From Euperipatoides rowelli (Eukaryota; Onychophora; Udeonychophora; Euonychophora; Peripatopsidae): a DNA stretch of 12,319 nt. The stretch's first letter is position 1; each line of letters opens with the position of its first letter. The notes under the pieces are model-generated. The model had not been told where the DNA came from. It searched no databases and saw only the letters and a program-made list of their open reading frames with translations. Positions 1-9,241 of the stretch are shown here, one piece after another. Position numbers and translations under genes: made by a program. The stretch lies in assembly GCA_003024985.2 (NCBI GenBank), contig PXIH01S0003167.1, one strand, 5' to 3'.

Positions 1-326
1 GTGGGGTATCGCCTCTTTCCTTCTGAATAGAAGTTCGGAAGAATCAGCTTGGCTACCGGAAGGTTTACTTCCTTTGGCTACTTTTTCCATTCCTGCATAG
101 GCCTACAGTATATTTTGTCAAAATCAGGTAGACTACTAAAGTAACTTTAAAACCAGGTAGCTCCTTAGCAAAAAAGAAATAATTAANTTATTCTATGTCT
201 TACTCCATTATATTGACTTCAAAAAATGTATTTTTTATTTGGAAAATAATGTACACCAATATTATGTTAATATTCTAAAATTATATTTTTAATCTTTATA
301 AAATTCAATCAAATTATTTTCTGTAG
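1..326 (+). other. 3' part of the intron upstream of the first visible ATG3 exon
   Basis: The stretch ends in an acceptor (TTTTCTGTAG, 317-326) feeding the exon at 327. The preceding ATG3 exon would encode the segment ending in KQFLxTxN before VPCYKRC, and it is not visible here. Positions 1-104 are markedly richer in G+C (46 of the first 100 bases) and hold a short stop-free frame that does not resemble ATG3. From about 105 onward the sequence is ordinary A+T-rich intron with one unresolved base at 187. Confidence 0.85.
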
Positions 327-434
327 TTCCTTGCTATAAGCGATGTAAACAAATGGAATATATGGAAGAACAAGAAAAAATAATTGAAGATGATGATGAT
401 GATGGTGGTTGGGTAGATACACATCATTATGCTG
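327..434 (+). CDS. ATG3: ATG3 exon: [11 protein letters not shown] to DGGWVDT block, start of acidic linker
   Basis: The exon begins with TT, which completes a valine codon split by the upstream intron (phase 1), then encodes 35 residues and leaves one G for the next exon. The visible protein runs [20 protein letters not shown], five aspartates, then [10 protein letters not shown]. Human ATG3 has the same framework from V79: [11 protein letters not shown], an acidic stretch, DGGWVDT. This block leads out of the N-terminal half of the E2 fold into the long flexible region that recruits ATG7 and ATG12. The five aspartates are encoded by five uninterrupted GAT codons (389-403), a small coding microsatellite. 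The acceptor is TTCTGTAG; the donor is G|GTATGA. The exon is 108 nt and phase-symmetric, so skipping it would not shift the frame. Confidence 0.96.
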
Positions 435-2168
435 GTATGATTTTTTTTTTCTATAATTTTTTTCTATTAAGTTTTTTTTTAATTAAACACCAAAACCTGA
501 CAATTATTTGGGTCTAAAGTTTATATTTATTCTTTCTGTGCCTTGAATGTAATATTAGTGAAAAGTTTTAATGATGTGCTTAATACTGTCCTCAATATAG
601 TGTGTTGCAGGGGTGTAAAATATTTTCAGGCAAATAAATTTCCCCAGAACATTGAATTATTATGGCAAAATTTTCCAGTGATTCCGTAACACAATGGTGT
701 ACAACTCAAATGAATTATACATAAATATTTTAAATCACAAGCCCTGGGCCACAAATGAAAGATGGGGCGAGGGGAGAGTTGCAAAAACAATTTTAATGAT
801 AAGGGGATGAGGATAGTGTGTTCATGCAAACTCAGTTATGAATAAAAGGTTCTGAAGAGGTGTGTCCACACATGTCAGGCTTTGAGAGTGGTTTATAAAA
901 TTTTAACAAGTTGTGAAGGGAGGGTAGGCCTTCAATATAATTTTAACATTTTTTAAAAAAATATCACAATTTGTAAATTTTTAGTTTATTGTAATTTTGA
1001 AGAATGTTAAAAATTTTACATTTTTTTTTCTAAATTCCTACATTTTTTTAATTATTTGGTACGATATAATAAGACAAAGGAGAGTAGTAATTATGGTACT
1101 TTATGAATGGGGTTTTTGTGCAAAATTATGAAAAAGTGTGGCATTATTTATAAGTAGCCCTTTCCCGCCTACTTCTGATTCTAACTTAATAGGACACATG
1201 GCCCTTCTGTTTTGAAGCCATTGTTTTAACATCAAAAGTAAACAATAATTTGTTAAATTGCTTCTCAACTTGTTTTTTTATTTTAAGTTGAAAGAAAAAG
1301 TTTGTTTACATATACAGTACACTGTAGGTTATATCTTATTTTTTAGTCTCATAAACTAACTTTGCAGTATACAACTCAATATGTGCCATTTTGATTTTCT
1401 AACTAAAATATGCTGTCATAATTATATCAAATTTGGTAAATTATTCCCTAGATAAAGTCAACTAGTTTGCAATAGTAAACTAATGTTAGCATATAGAAGT
1501 GTTTGAATTTCTAGGCTAACAAACTAAGGTTGTTGTATACTGTTTGATGTGTGTGTGTGCCATTTTGACATTCTCACTAAAATAGGTTGTCCTGTGACAT
1601 AAAGTAAATTATTCCTGGCCTTTAACCTGGGTGGCACACTTAACTAATGTTTTTTTTTTTGTGTGTTTGTGTCTGGTTTTGATATGTGACATCACTAAAG
1701 TGTGGTTGTTAATTATCATTTCAGCATTTTCCTAATTCCCTAAATTTTAAATTTTGATGTGAATTTGTGCAACATTTAAATAGACATATAAAGAAATTCA
1801 GAGTTAATTTTGGGTACAGTATATACTGCACATTGTGCTCAGATTATGATGCATGTCAGGAAATTACAGTTTCCATTTTTGTTTTCTCTCAAACAAATGA
1901 TAAAGTACTTTGCACACTTTTTATGGCAGTTGCCTTTGTTTATGCTTGATGATATTGAAAAATATTAATGGTCTAATAAGTATAAAAATTAATTAGCCAT
2001 TACTAATCTAATAAGAGAATATAATAACTAATTTTAAAACAGATTTATACTAAGTATTGGGCAGAAAGATGGGTTGATTGTAAATTAAATTGATCACTTT
2101 TTCATTGTTAGGGATCAACCAAAAATAGCCTTTAATATGTATTAAATAATGTTTTTATTTATTTTCAG
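435..2168 (+). other. ATG3 intron A (1734 bp, phase 1)
   Basis: Major-class intron, donor GTATGA and acceptor TTATTTTCAG. It contains several T-runs, a diverged tandem repeat at about 1366-1750 and a short (GT)n tract at 1549-1559. The 60-codon open frame at 1767-1949 and the 67-codon minus-strand frame at 626-829 resemble nothing I know and look like chance. No RNA gene was recognised. Confidence 0.9.
1366..1750. repeat. Diverged tandem repeat, about 2.5 units of roughly 165-174 bp
   Basis: Two long units share exact words in the same order. TGTGCCATTTTGA occurs at 1382-1394 and 1556-1568 (offset 174), GTAAATTATTCC at 1436-1447 and 1604-1615 (offset 168), and AACTAATGTT at 1478-1487 and 1642-1651 (offset 164). 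The steadily shrinking offset shows small deletions between copies. A shorter, more diverged third unit follows, with a TGTGTCTGGTTTTGA-like block at 1668-1682, CACTAAAG near 1693 and TAATTCCCTA near 1733. It lies wholly within an intron. It may be an old minisatellite or a local duplication; no coding potential was recognised. Confidence 0.72.
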
Positions 2169-2227
2169 CTGATTCATCTATAATTTCTGCGCAGGATGCC
2201 ATCGGAGAAATGACTTTAGAATCTAAG
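2169..2227 (+). CDS. ATG3: ATG3 exon: linker segment before TLESK
   Basis: A short 59-nt exon. CT completes an alanine codon with the G of the previous exon, then 19 codons read DSSIISAQDAIGEMTLESK and end exactly at the donor AAG|GTGATT. It corresponds to the human stretch that ends in EAVKEITLENK, in the proximal part of the flexible region; only the TLE-K end is well conserved. The acceptor TTATTTTCAG is strong. Exon phases are 1 and 0, so unlike its neighbours it cannot be skipped without a frameshift. Assignment rests on phase continuity with the flanking exons plus the GEMTLESK similarity. Confidence 0.92.
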
Positions 2228-3073
2228 GTGATTTTTTTTATTTTATTTTGGCATTCCTGATTTTAGTTTTTAAAAATCAATAGGCATATTATAAAGAAAA
2301 TATTTGAATGCCTAATTTTATACATAGATTTTAAACATGTGATAAAAAATTTCAAGCAGGTCAATTGTTTACTGAATTTTACTTTTTTATTTGTTTTGAA
2401 ACATTCAATCTTATGTATGATGTGTATTATATAAGAATACCCAAAGGCAGGAACTGAACATCAACATGTATGCAAAATTTATGAACATGTTGCAACAAAT
2501 AAAAAATTCAAACTTTCATATTTGGACACCTGAGAAGCAAAGTGGTGCAAGTCAATTTTTCACAAAAAAAGATACAGCAGTTAATTGAGTGTACCAAATA
2601 TACGGTATATTCTAGTGTACTAAAAACGAAGTATGAGGTTTACTACTTTACTGAAACATAAAATACATCTCCAAGTAGCACATTATGGGTCTAACTCAAT
2701 TTTAAAAAAAAATTGATTTACACTACTTTGCATTTCAGGTGTCCATTTAATTCTTATTCATGTTCTATTTCATAAAAAAATAGTTTTTAATAATAAAAAT
2801 ATTTTTCTATTTTTTTTTTTAATATTTGTTAAAAATAAATTTAGTTTTTTTCCCCCATTCTTCTTTAAATTCATCGAAAAATGGACTTTATTTAGTAATA
2901 GTAAAAAAGATCTATAGGCCTTTCACTATATTGGAAATTATTTTCTCATTTAAATTATTAAATTGGAGATAGATGATTTTTTTTTCTTATACAATAGTTT
3001 GCGTTGGTTATATCTTTCTCAAAAAATATAATAGTTTATGTAGAAATTTCAAAATTTGTTTTGATTTTATTAG
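2228..3073 (+). other. ATG3 intron B (846 bp, phase 0)
   Basis: Donor GTGATT, acceptor TTTTATTAG. Its main content is the short inverted-repeat element at 2524-2744. The rest is A/T-rich with a T10 run near 2811 and no recognisable gene. Confidence 0.9.
2524..2744. mobile_element. MITE-like element with ~37-bp terminal inverted repeats
   Basis: The 37 bases at 2524-2560, starting GGACACCTGAGAAGCAAAGT, are matched by the reverse complement of 2708-2744, which starts GGACACCTGAAATGCAAAGT. By hand count 32 of 37 positions are identical and four of the five differences are transitions. Inside the arms, an ATTGAGT...ACC block near 2584-2596 also recurs inverted near 2684-2698, so the symmetry extends inward. 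ATTT directly precedes the left end (2520-2523) and directly follows the right end (2745-2748), a candidate 4-bp target duplication. At ~221 bp it is too short to encode a transposase. The superfamily is not identified. It lies inside an ATG3 intron. Confidence 0.75.
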
Positions 3074-3190
3074 GAGAATATAAACCGGTCGGATAGAGAT
3101 AAAGATGAAGATGGTAATGAAGATGATGACGAAGAAGCAGAAGATATGGATGCTTTTGTTGAGAGTGGTCAGTTGGAAATTGATGATAAT
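3074..3190 (+). CDS. ATG3: ATG3 exon: acidic flexible linker
   Basis: A 117-nt, 39-codon, phase 0-0 exon. It begins ENINRSDRDKDEDGNED, continues through a run of Asp/Glu, and ends MDAFVESGQLEIDDN before the donor GTAAGT. It matches the part of human ATG3 with the [31 protein letters not shown] character. This is the disordered acidic segment of the flexible region. Family knowledge places ATG7- and ATG12-contacting residues at and just beyond its C-terminal end. LEID here stands where human ATG3 has LETD, reported as a caspase-8 cleavage site. The acceptor reads TTAG|GAG; a second AG three bases on (GAG, 3074-3076) could in principle drop one Glu, though GAG acceptors are rarely used. An antisense open frame (3008-3235) overlapping the exon is a shadow. 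Confidence 0.95.
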
Positions 3191-6100
3191 GTAAGTAGTT
3201 TTGTTTTCGTTTAGCCTATCCTGTTCTGTCCCCACCTTCTGCCCATTAGAAATTTAAGTGGTTTTATTTTTACTTTAAAGCTAATCTGTACCAATTTCTT
3301 TTATATTGCCTCAAGTTCCTCAACTTTTCTAATATAATTATACACTAAATTTTAGAACAAAATCATATTTTCTTTAAAACATTACACTGAATACTATTAA
3401 TACACTTCTATAGAGCATGATCAGATTATGAGGCTTTTCATAAAAAATACAGCAATTAAAACATATCTTTTATATAATAATAAACGTTTGACTACATTTT
3501 GTGTTTAGTTATACAAAATATGCTATTCAGGCATCAATTTTGACAAAAAAATTAATAAGTGCAGTATGTTAAGGACAACAAAATATATTTTAAAACTAAA
3601 CATTTAAAATTTGCTGGTGTGACCCCTAAAAAGGTGATTATATAATTTGTCTTCAAACAATTGGGGATTGAACGAAATGACAAATGCTTTATATGGTCAA
3701 ATGTTTTCTCCCATGATATTAGTTCTTTGACAGTGAACTTAAAACAGACCTAATTAGAATGTGTTGAAGGATGGAGTGGTCTACCTCTTTTTTTCATTAA
3801 ATATACAGTACCTCACTTAACCAACTTAAAAATGTTTGATGACCACCTAACTAAAAATAATTACTTTAAAGAATTAACTACAGTAGGTGTAAAAGTCCCT
3901 TTAGGTACTTACTCCACCTATCTGCTTAAAATAAAACTAAAAACTAAGACATAGTTTGGGGATTCTTTTAAAAAATAATTACTGTACTTCAAAATCGAAA
4001 TTTTTATCTGTCTGAATGAAAGATAATAATCAAAAAATTAGTTGATTTTTAACTTTTTTAAAAAAAACAAAAAACATTAAGTTTATAACACTTATTATTT
4101 TCACTGAATTTGTATAGCGATTTTGTTTTATGTTTATTCTACATTTAGTAAAACTAATACAGTAGGTCCTTATCAGGGTTGGGTGGTAGCACCTAAAAGT
4201 GGCACGCTACTAGTAGCTAGCTATTTTTTTCAGTAGCGAGGTCAGTAACGCTCTATTTTTAAAATGTAGAGTAGGGAGTAGTGGCTACTTTTCCTCAGTA
4301 GCTGTAGNGTAAAAGTAGCGCAATTATTGCCGTTACTATTTTTTTTTTTAATACAAGAAGAATATTATTAAAAAAGAAATAATAATCTATTAATAATAAT
4401 AATTTGTGAGACCTTCACCAGTAAATATCAATGCTCTTTCTGGTCCATTTATCTCAAGCCTTTAATCCCTCCCACCCCCTGTGATTAAAATGAATATTCT
4501 CGTATTTATCTTTCCCTATATTTTACTCATAGTATAGCAAGTCGAAATTTTATGTTAATGTTTTATAAAACCATATGATTTTTAAATCCATTAGAAATTA
4601 ACTAACTTACCTTTTAATAATAATTTGTAAGTAAAAGAAAATTAAAGAAGAAAAAAAAAACTCACTTATTACGACCGCATATTATTTTTTTTTTCTTGTT
4701 TTCTAATCCTGGTTTAATTCAGTTCAATTCTTTATTACATAAAGCAAAAGCTTTAGTACAATGCAAAATAAAATCATCAAAGTTAACTCTAAACTTTTTT
4801 TTTTTTTTAAATTTTCATATCACTAGCCTAGTACTATTCAAAATGTTTCAGTACCATATCAAAATCTTAAAAAGTTTATTAAAGAATAACACTTTTTCAA
4901 TCTTCTCACTGTTTTAGTAAAGAAATAAATAATACTCTTCAATTACGACTTGGTATTTTATTTTTATTATTGAAACTCAATTTTAGGCTACTTATAATCT
5001 TTATTGCCTGGAAAATGTTTGAAAATAATGTCTCATCCATCAACTACCTACTGCAGGCCTATACTACAGTATAAACACATGGTCATGACCTCTAGCCAAA
5101 GAGCAATACATGCCAGTTATTGGATAATCACACAGAAAGGTCAAAGCTGGGCGGTACCTTTCATCCTATTGTATTTGTGATGTTATGAAATGTTCAGTGG
5201 AAGTTAATTTTAGATTGAGAGACAAATTCAAACATAATCACATGGTCCTTAAATGAAAGAAATGTGTGACAGACATTTATTCAGTAGGCTTACTTTTCAT
5301 TTGAATGGCAGATTGCAGTCATGCTATTACAGTATATCGTTTATGCCAACTGGGCTCATTTATCAATATTTATGAACATATACACCCACACTTAAAAATC
5401 TCAACATCGAGACATTTTAAACTGAGTGGTATTTTAATGAGTCTAACAAATTGTGGCTGTTCTAAGCCAATTGTTCTACTGTGTGATTTTTTTATTGCAT
5501 AATAAACAATTACATAATGTAAATCAATCAATATTCAAATCTATAGCAAACATGATATTTTCTTTAACTTGTGCATTGAGAAAATATTTGAAACTTTGCA
5601 TGAGATTTCATTGTTAAATGTTAACACATTGTTCTGCTACTGTTTTCTCCTAGGGAGAATTAATTAATTGATAAAGGAGAACTGCTGAATGTAAATCCAT
5701 TAGTTGATTGGCTAATTGAGGAAGCCAGGAAATTCCCATACTTTCGACTTTTCAGTAAATGTTAGACTTATAATTATACAAGGGAATTATAATTTTCCTC
5801 ATACAGTAATTTGAATAATGCCTTTTTATATAATGACATTTCTTAAAATTACATCTGAACAAAAAAAAATGCACTTTTACATAGTGCCCTCCTCCCCACC
5901 CCCCAATTAAAATGGTTACGAAGTGAAAAATGTTGACAAAGGAGGCCCTTAAAAAATCTTCTTTTTTACTCTTAGTGCCCTAAGAGCCTTATAAAAATGT
6001 ATATTTTATTTTGAGAATATGACTTCTTATTAAATATAAAAAAAAGTCATTAGCTTACCATCGATAGAACTTGGAAACTTAATTTAGACTTAATTATGGT

Positions 6101-6257
6101 GTTCTCAGAAATGCTAGTTTGAGTGGAACTTTTATTTGTTTTATTGGACTTTTGTAATATTTATACATACTGTATTTTGTCTAGTAATTAAATTAAATTT
6201 TTTATTTCTTTATTTGTTTTTAACTTGTGTGTGCATTTTCACCACTTTTTGTTTTAG
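3191..6257 (+). other. ATG3 intron C (3067 bp, phase 0)
   Basis: The longest intron, with a consensus donor GTAAGT and acceptor TTTTGTTTTAG. It holds a probable hAT-type terminus at about 4174-4335. A GC-richer patch at about 5041-5170 contains a 7-bp hairpin (GAAAGGT at 5135, ACCTTTC at 5156). Another small perfect hairpin, TTCTCC-TAG-GGAGAA, is at 5645-5659. The open frames at 4696-4917 and 5305-5502 (73 and 65 codons) show no recognisable protein. No RNA gene was seen. Confidence 0.9.
4174..4335 (+). mobile_element. Probable hAT-type transposon terminus (fragment)
   Basis: The stretch opens with CAGGGTTGGG (4174-4183), typical of the outermost bases of many animal hAT elements. It is followed by ~150 bp dense in AGTAGC/GTAGCTAC/AGTAACG words and their complements, the degenerate subterminal pattern seen in non-autonomous hAT families. 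Base composition differs clearly from the flanking A+T-rich DNA. The eight bases before it (GTCCTTAT, 4166-4173) would be the target duplication, but I find neither a second copy nor a matching CCCAACCCTG end, so the element looks truncated or decayed. No transposase frame is present. Assignment is from recalled terminal motifs. Confidence 0.5.
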
Positions 6258-6410
6258 GCTACATTAGATATTAGTCAATTGAAGCCCAAAGACTCGTTAG
6301 AAAATGCTGGAAGCGATAGTGGCATTTTACAGACAAGAACATATGACCTCAATATTACATATGATAAATATTACCAGACGCCACGGTTATGGTTGTATGG
6401 TTATGATGAG
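6258..6410 (+). CDS. ATG3: ATG3 exon: ATG7/ATG12-contact segment and start of E2 core
   Basis: A 153-nt, 51-codon, phase 0-0 exon. It begins [18 protein letters not shown], then [15 protein letters not shown], then [19 protein letters not shown]. From ILQTRTYDL onward it is nearly identical to human ATG3 ([29 protein letters not shown]), forming beta-strands of the E2 core. The first third corresponds to the human segment after ATLD that binds ATG7 and ATG12. ATLD is kept, but the following residues differ, with a proline where human has a helix-compatible RKIVEACKAK stretch. The donor is GAG|GTGAGA. Skipping the exon would keep frame but remove a large part of the catalytic domain. Confidence 0.98.
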
Positions 6411-6940
6411 GTGAGAGATTACATTTGCTTATTTTAAACTTTTATTAATTGTAATAATCAATAATAAAAATAAAGCTATAAAAAATTTAAAAATAAAAAT
6501 AGTTTTTTAAAAATGAAATTACTTATTTAAGCCTTTTAGCTACTCCCCCTGAAAATGTACTGCTATCAGTGTTCACAAGATGGAGCTTATTTCAAGAATT
6601 AGTGACATCTATTTTAGTAATTGAAATATGAGGTAGTTTATGAATACAAGATTTGTCTTGAGCACAGAGTGGCACCCAATTGGTCTGAAGCTTGTACATT
6701 TTTGATTTTCACTAATTAGCACAAGTAGGTGCAAGTAGATATTTAAGGTGCTGTTTTATTGTTTTTCTACCAATAAATTAATTTTGGTTGAGGGAGGGAT
6801 AGGGAATGATGGAAATTGTTTGCTGACATTTTTAGCTATTATGAAAACGTCAAAAATAACAAAAGCTAAAATTTTCATCAAATAATAACCATCATCCCCA
6901 CGTCCTTCCAAGAAACATACTTTTAGTGAAACTAAAAAAC

Positions 6941-6964
6941 AAAAAAAAAAAAAAAAAAAAAAAA
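6941..6964 (+). repeat. Poly(A) tract, 24 A
   Basis: An uninterrupted run of 24 A, preceded by AAAAAAC (6934-6940). I could not find a flanking target duplication or a recognisable retroposed body upstream, so it is recorded only as a homopolymer. Its length is likely to vary between individuals and is error-prone in assembly. Confidence 0.9.
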
Positions 6965-7907
6965 CGGTACAATAGTTACAACACAAAATTATTTCATTTT
7001 CCTGAAAGTCAAGGAGCCCAACATTTCCAGGATTATTAAAAACTGACCGTAAAGTCCTTGAATGGCTGACAATTTTTAGATGTTGTATTCCACTGCGAAC
7101 CTGTGGAATCTTAGAGGAGTAAAATTAATAGCAGCCTATTAGTAAAGCTGCATGCATAGTTGTTTGTGTGAAAGAGGCCTGTTAAAGTATTTCTAAGTTG
7201 TACTTTAAGCCAAAGCTTGGCTCAATTTTATAATGTAGGTTTATCAATTATTGATTCTTAATGCACTGTAATTTTTTTTTTAAAAAATCTCCCAATAGTG
7301 TTATTCAAGATCACATAGTCTGAAAGAGTTTGAATTCGTTAATTGTAATATACATTTTTGTGTTAAGCTCTCACGTTTGAAACTTTCTATACAGTATTTA
7401 TTCTGTATGTTTCCATTATAACATCCACCATTTCCTAAAAATATAATTTTGACCAATATGATTTTTTGTTAATTTAGTCTTCATTTTTGACAATTTATTT
7501 TTTTAAATAGCTAATACAAATAATATATATTGATCAGTTTAAATTTTTTTTTCATGGTTTGATTAAAATAATATATTTATTTCTTGGGGGCTGCAATTAT
7601 ATCACACCATGATTGGGTTAACATTTGGTTGTGGGATTTTTTTTTTTTCTGTGAAGTAATACTGTATATATAAAAAAAAAAATATTTTAATCCCTTAGCT
7701 GCATACTGTGAATTTGTGTCACTATTTAGACATATTTAGTTTGTTATATAAAACAGTTAAATTATTTTTGAAATTTGAAATGTTATACACCATTGGAAAG
7801 ATAATTAAATGCCCTACAAGATCTGTAATTGATTATTAATTTATTTTATTTTTTGTTTACAAAAATTAAATCACGATCTATTAAAAATGAAAAAAAAAAT
7901 AAAAAAT

Positions 7908-7918
7908 CCCCCCCCCCC
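7908..7918 (+). repeat. Poly(C) tract, 11 C
   Basis: Eleven consecutive C in a setting that is otherwise almost pure A and T, directly after A-runs at 7889-7906. It is likely length-polymorphic, and it creates the proline run in the spurious open frame that starts at 7887. Confidence 0.9.
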
Positions 7919-8680
7919 TTTAATGCTAAAATTTGTTAATTTTATCATATTTTGTTGCTACTTTTGTTATAAATCAATAATATTAGAAATATATCAAATT
8001 AATTTTCCTTGCTGCCCATTCATAAAATGCTTGATGTCTGAACAGAAAAGTTACTTATTATTTGAAACAAAATTTCTTACAGAGAGGAACAGGTTAGGTC
8101 TAATTTTATCTGCCCTAATTGAAAGAGAAATTCTAAAACTTAGAGAGTACCGTAATGAAATCTTGATGACAAATTGTCATTAGAAAGAACAATTATGCAG
8201 CTTTATTCACAAAATCTTTCTTGAAAGAAAAAAAAAAGCAAATGATAAAAACCCGCTAAAATTATATAGTAGTATAATTATTATTACGATAAAATGACAT
8301 TAGTTTCAATATTTTCAAAGTTTTATTGCCTTATATAGATAGTTTATAATTGCAAAATCTCAAAATTATAAAAATAATAAGTGAATAAATAATTTCAAAA
8401 TGTAATAAAATATTTGAAATTTCAAAGACATACTATTACGACCAGTGAAGGAGTTTGTAAAGGCAGTCAATGAAGTAAGTAAACCTACTGCCTGCAACCA
8501 TTTACTGTATATTATTTTATGTTTATAAATAGCAACATTTAAAATTCTATTCTATAAATTAACATTTATATTGATTAATTATTATTTAGAAAACATAAAA
8601 ATATATTAATTAGGCATTTAAATGTTATTTAAATGTTATTAAACTGAAAAAAAAAAAAAATATTTGTATTTCTCATTAAG

Positions 8681-8735
8681 ACGTCTCGCAAAACGAATTG
8701 TCTGTGAAACCGGCAATACCCGCAAATTAGGGGTT
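8681..8735. other. Short CpG-rich island inside an intron
   Basis: Five CpG dinucleotides occur within about 41 bases (8682, 8687, 8694, 8711 and 8721), whereas CpG is rare in the surrounding intron. The patch sits between an A-run (8647-8660) and AAAAAAA (8736-8742). It may be a fragment of a mobile element young enough not to have lost its CpGs, but nothing identifies the family. Confidence 0.4.
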
Positions 8736-9113
8736 AAAAAAAACTGCCTTAACAGAAGAAGTGTCCTCAATTTTGTTTTAAGCCTTTAACATGCCCTTTA
8801 TTACTGTATTTTATCTGAAATTTTAATTTGTATTTAATTTGGCAAATAGACTTGGGAGTAGGGAACTGAAATAGAATATTTGAATAAATATTTATTTTAG
8901 AACATAAAGCTATTGAATTTTGTCTTTTAGGTAATAACCAATAATAAATAAAAATACAAATAATAGCCTATATCTTTTAAAATTTGTTGAAATCTGCCGT
9001 CCTCACTTTTTTTTAATTTACTTTTGTGTTCACTTTTAAAGTATTTTTTTAAAAAAAAAAATTATAATTAAACCATTTTAAAAATGTTATATGAGTTGTT
9101 CACATTTATTTAG

Positions 9114-9241
9114 AATCGGAAGCCTTTAACTGAAAAGGAGATGTATGAAGATTTTAGTCAAGATCATGCTAAGAAAACTGTCACTATGGAAACACATCCT
9201 CATTTACCAGGTCCACATATGGCTTCAGTTCATCCTTGCAG
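9114..9241 (+). CDS. ATG3: ATG3 exon: E2 core up to the catalytic HPC cysteine
   Basis: A 128-nt exon encoding 42 residues plus two bases (AG) of a split arginine codon. The protein reads [31 protein letters not shown], then [11 protein letters not shown]. The final HPC is the catalytic motif: its cysteine (TGC, 9237-9239) corresponds to human Cys264 and yeast Cys234 and forms the thioester with the ATG8 glycine. The lysine at 9174-9176 in KKTVT aligns with human Lys243, the reported ATG12 attachment site. The threonine next to it lies about 20 residues before the cysteine, close to where yeast Thr213 stands in for the usual E2 asparagine. NRKPL and [10 protein letters not shown] are closer to insect than to human sequence. 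Acceptor TTTATTTAG; donor CAG|GTACAG, directly after the cysteine codon plus AG. Phases 0 and 2. Confidence 0.98.

Larger units (their letters stand above)
6411..9113 (+). other. ATG3 intron D (2703 bp, phase 0)
   Basis: Donor GTGAGA, acceptor CACATTTATTTAG. Contents are mostly simple sequence: a 24-base A run (6941-6964), an 11-base C run (7908-7918), long T runs near 7637-7648 and a short CpG-rich patch at 8681-8735. The 98-codon plus-strand frame at 7887-8183 starts inside a poly(A)/poly(C) tract (MKKKIKNPPPP...) and matches no family I know. The 76-codon minus-strand frame at 6756-6986 is driven by the A run. Neither is called as a gene. Confidence 0.9.

Noticed and set aside
3008-3235. 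A 75-codon minus-strand open frame across the acidic-linker exon
   Set aside because: It is the antisense shadow of the exon at 3074-3190: Asp/Glu codons read backwards give Ile/Phe-rich frames without stops.
3884-3920. Imperfect ~13-bp stem-loop (TAGGTG...CACCTA) as a small-RNA precursor
   Set aside because: The stem is too short and mismatched for a microRNA hairpin; similar chance stems are common in this composition.
4470-4481. CCCACCCCCTG as the right end of the hAT-like element
   Set aside because: It matches the reverse complement of the left terminus at only about 7 of 12 bases, and the following eight bases do not repeat GTCCTTAT.
6560-6970. Possible retroposed SINE ending in the 24-A tract
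   Set aside because: I found no polymerase III box pattern, no recognisable body and no matching flanking duplication after the A run.
6756-6986. A 76-codon minus-strand open frame with a phenylalanine run
   Set aside because: The run is the 24-A tract read in reverse; the remainder resembles no protein.
7887-8183. A 98-codon plus-strand open frame, the longest in the window
   Set aside because: It starts inside poly(A) and poly(C) tracts, lies in an ATG3 intron, has no splice or family support, and its composition follows the A+T-rich background.
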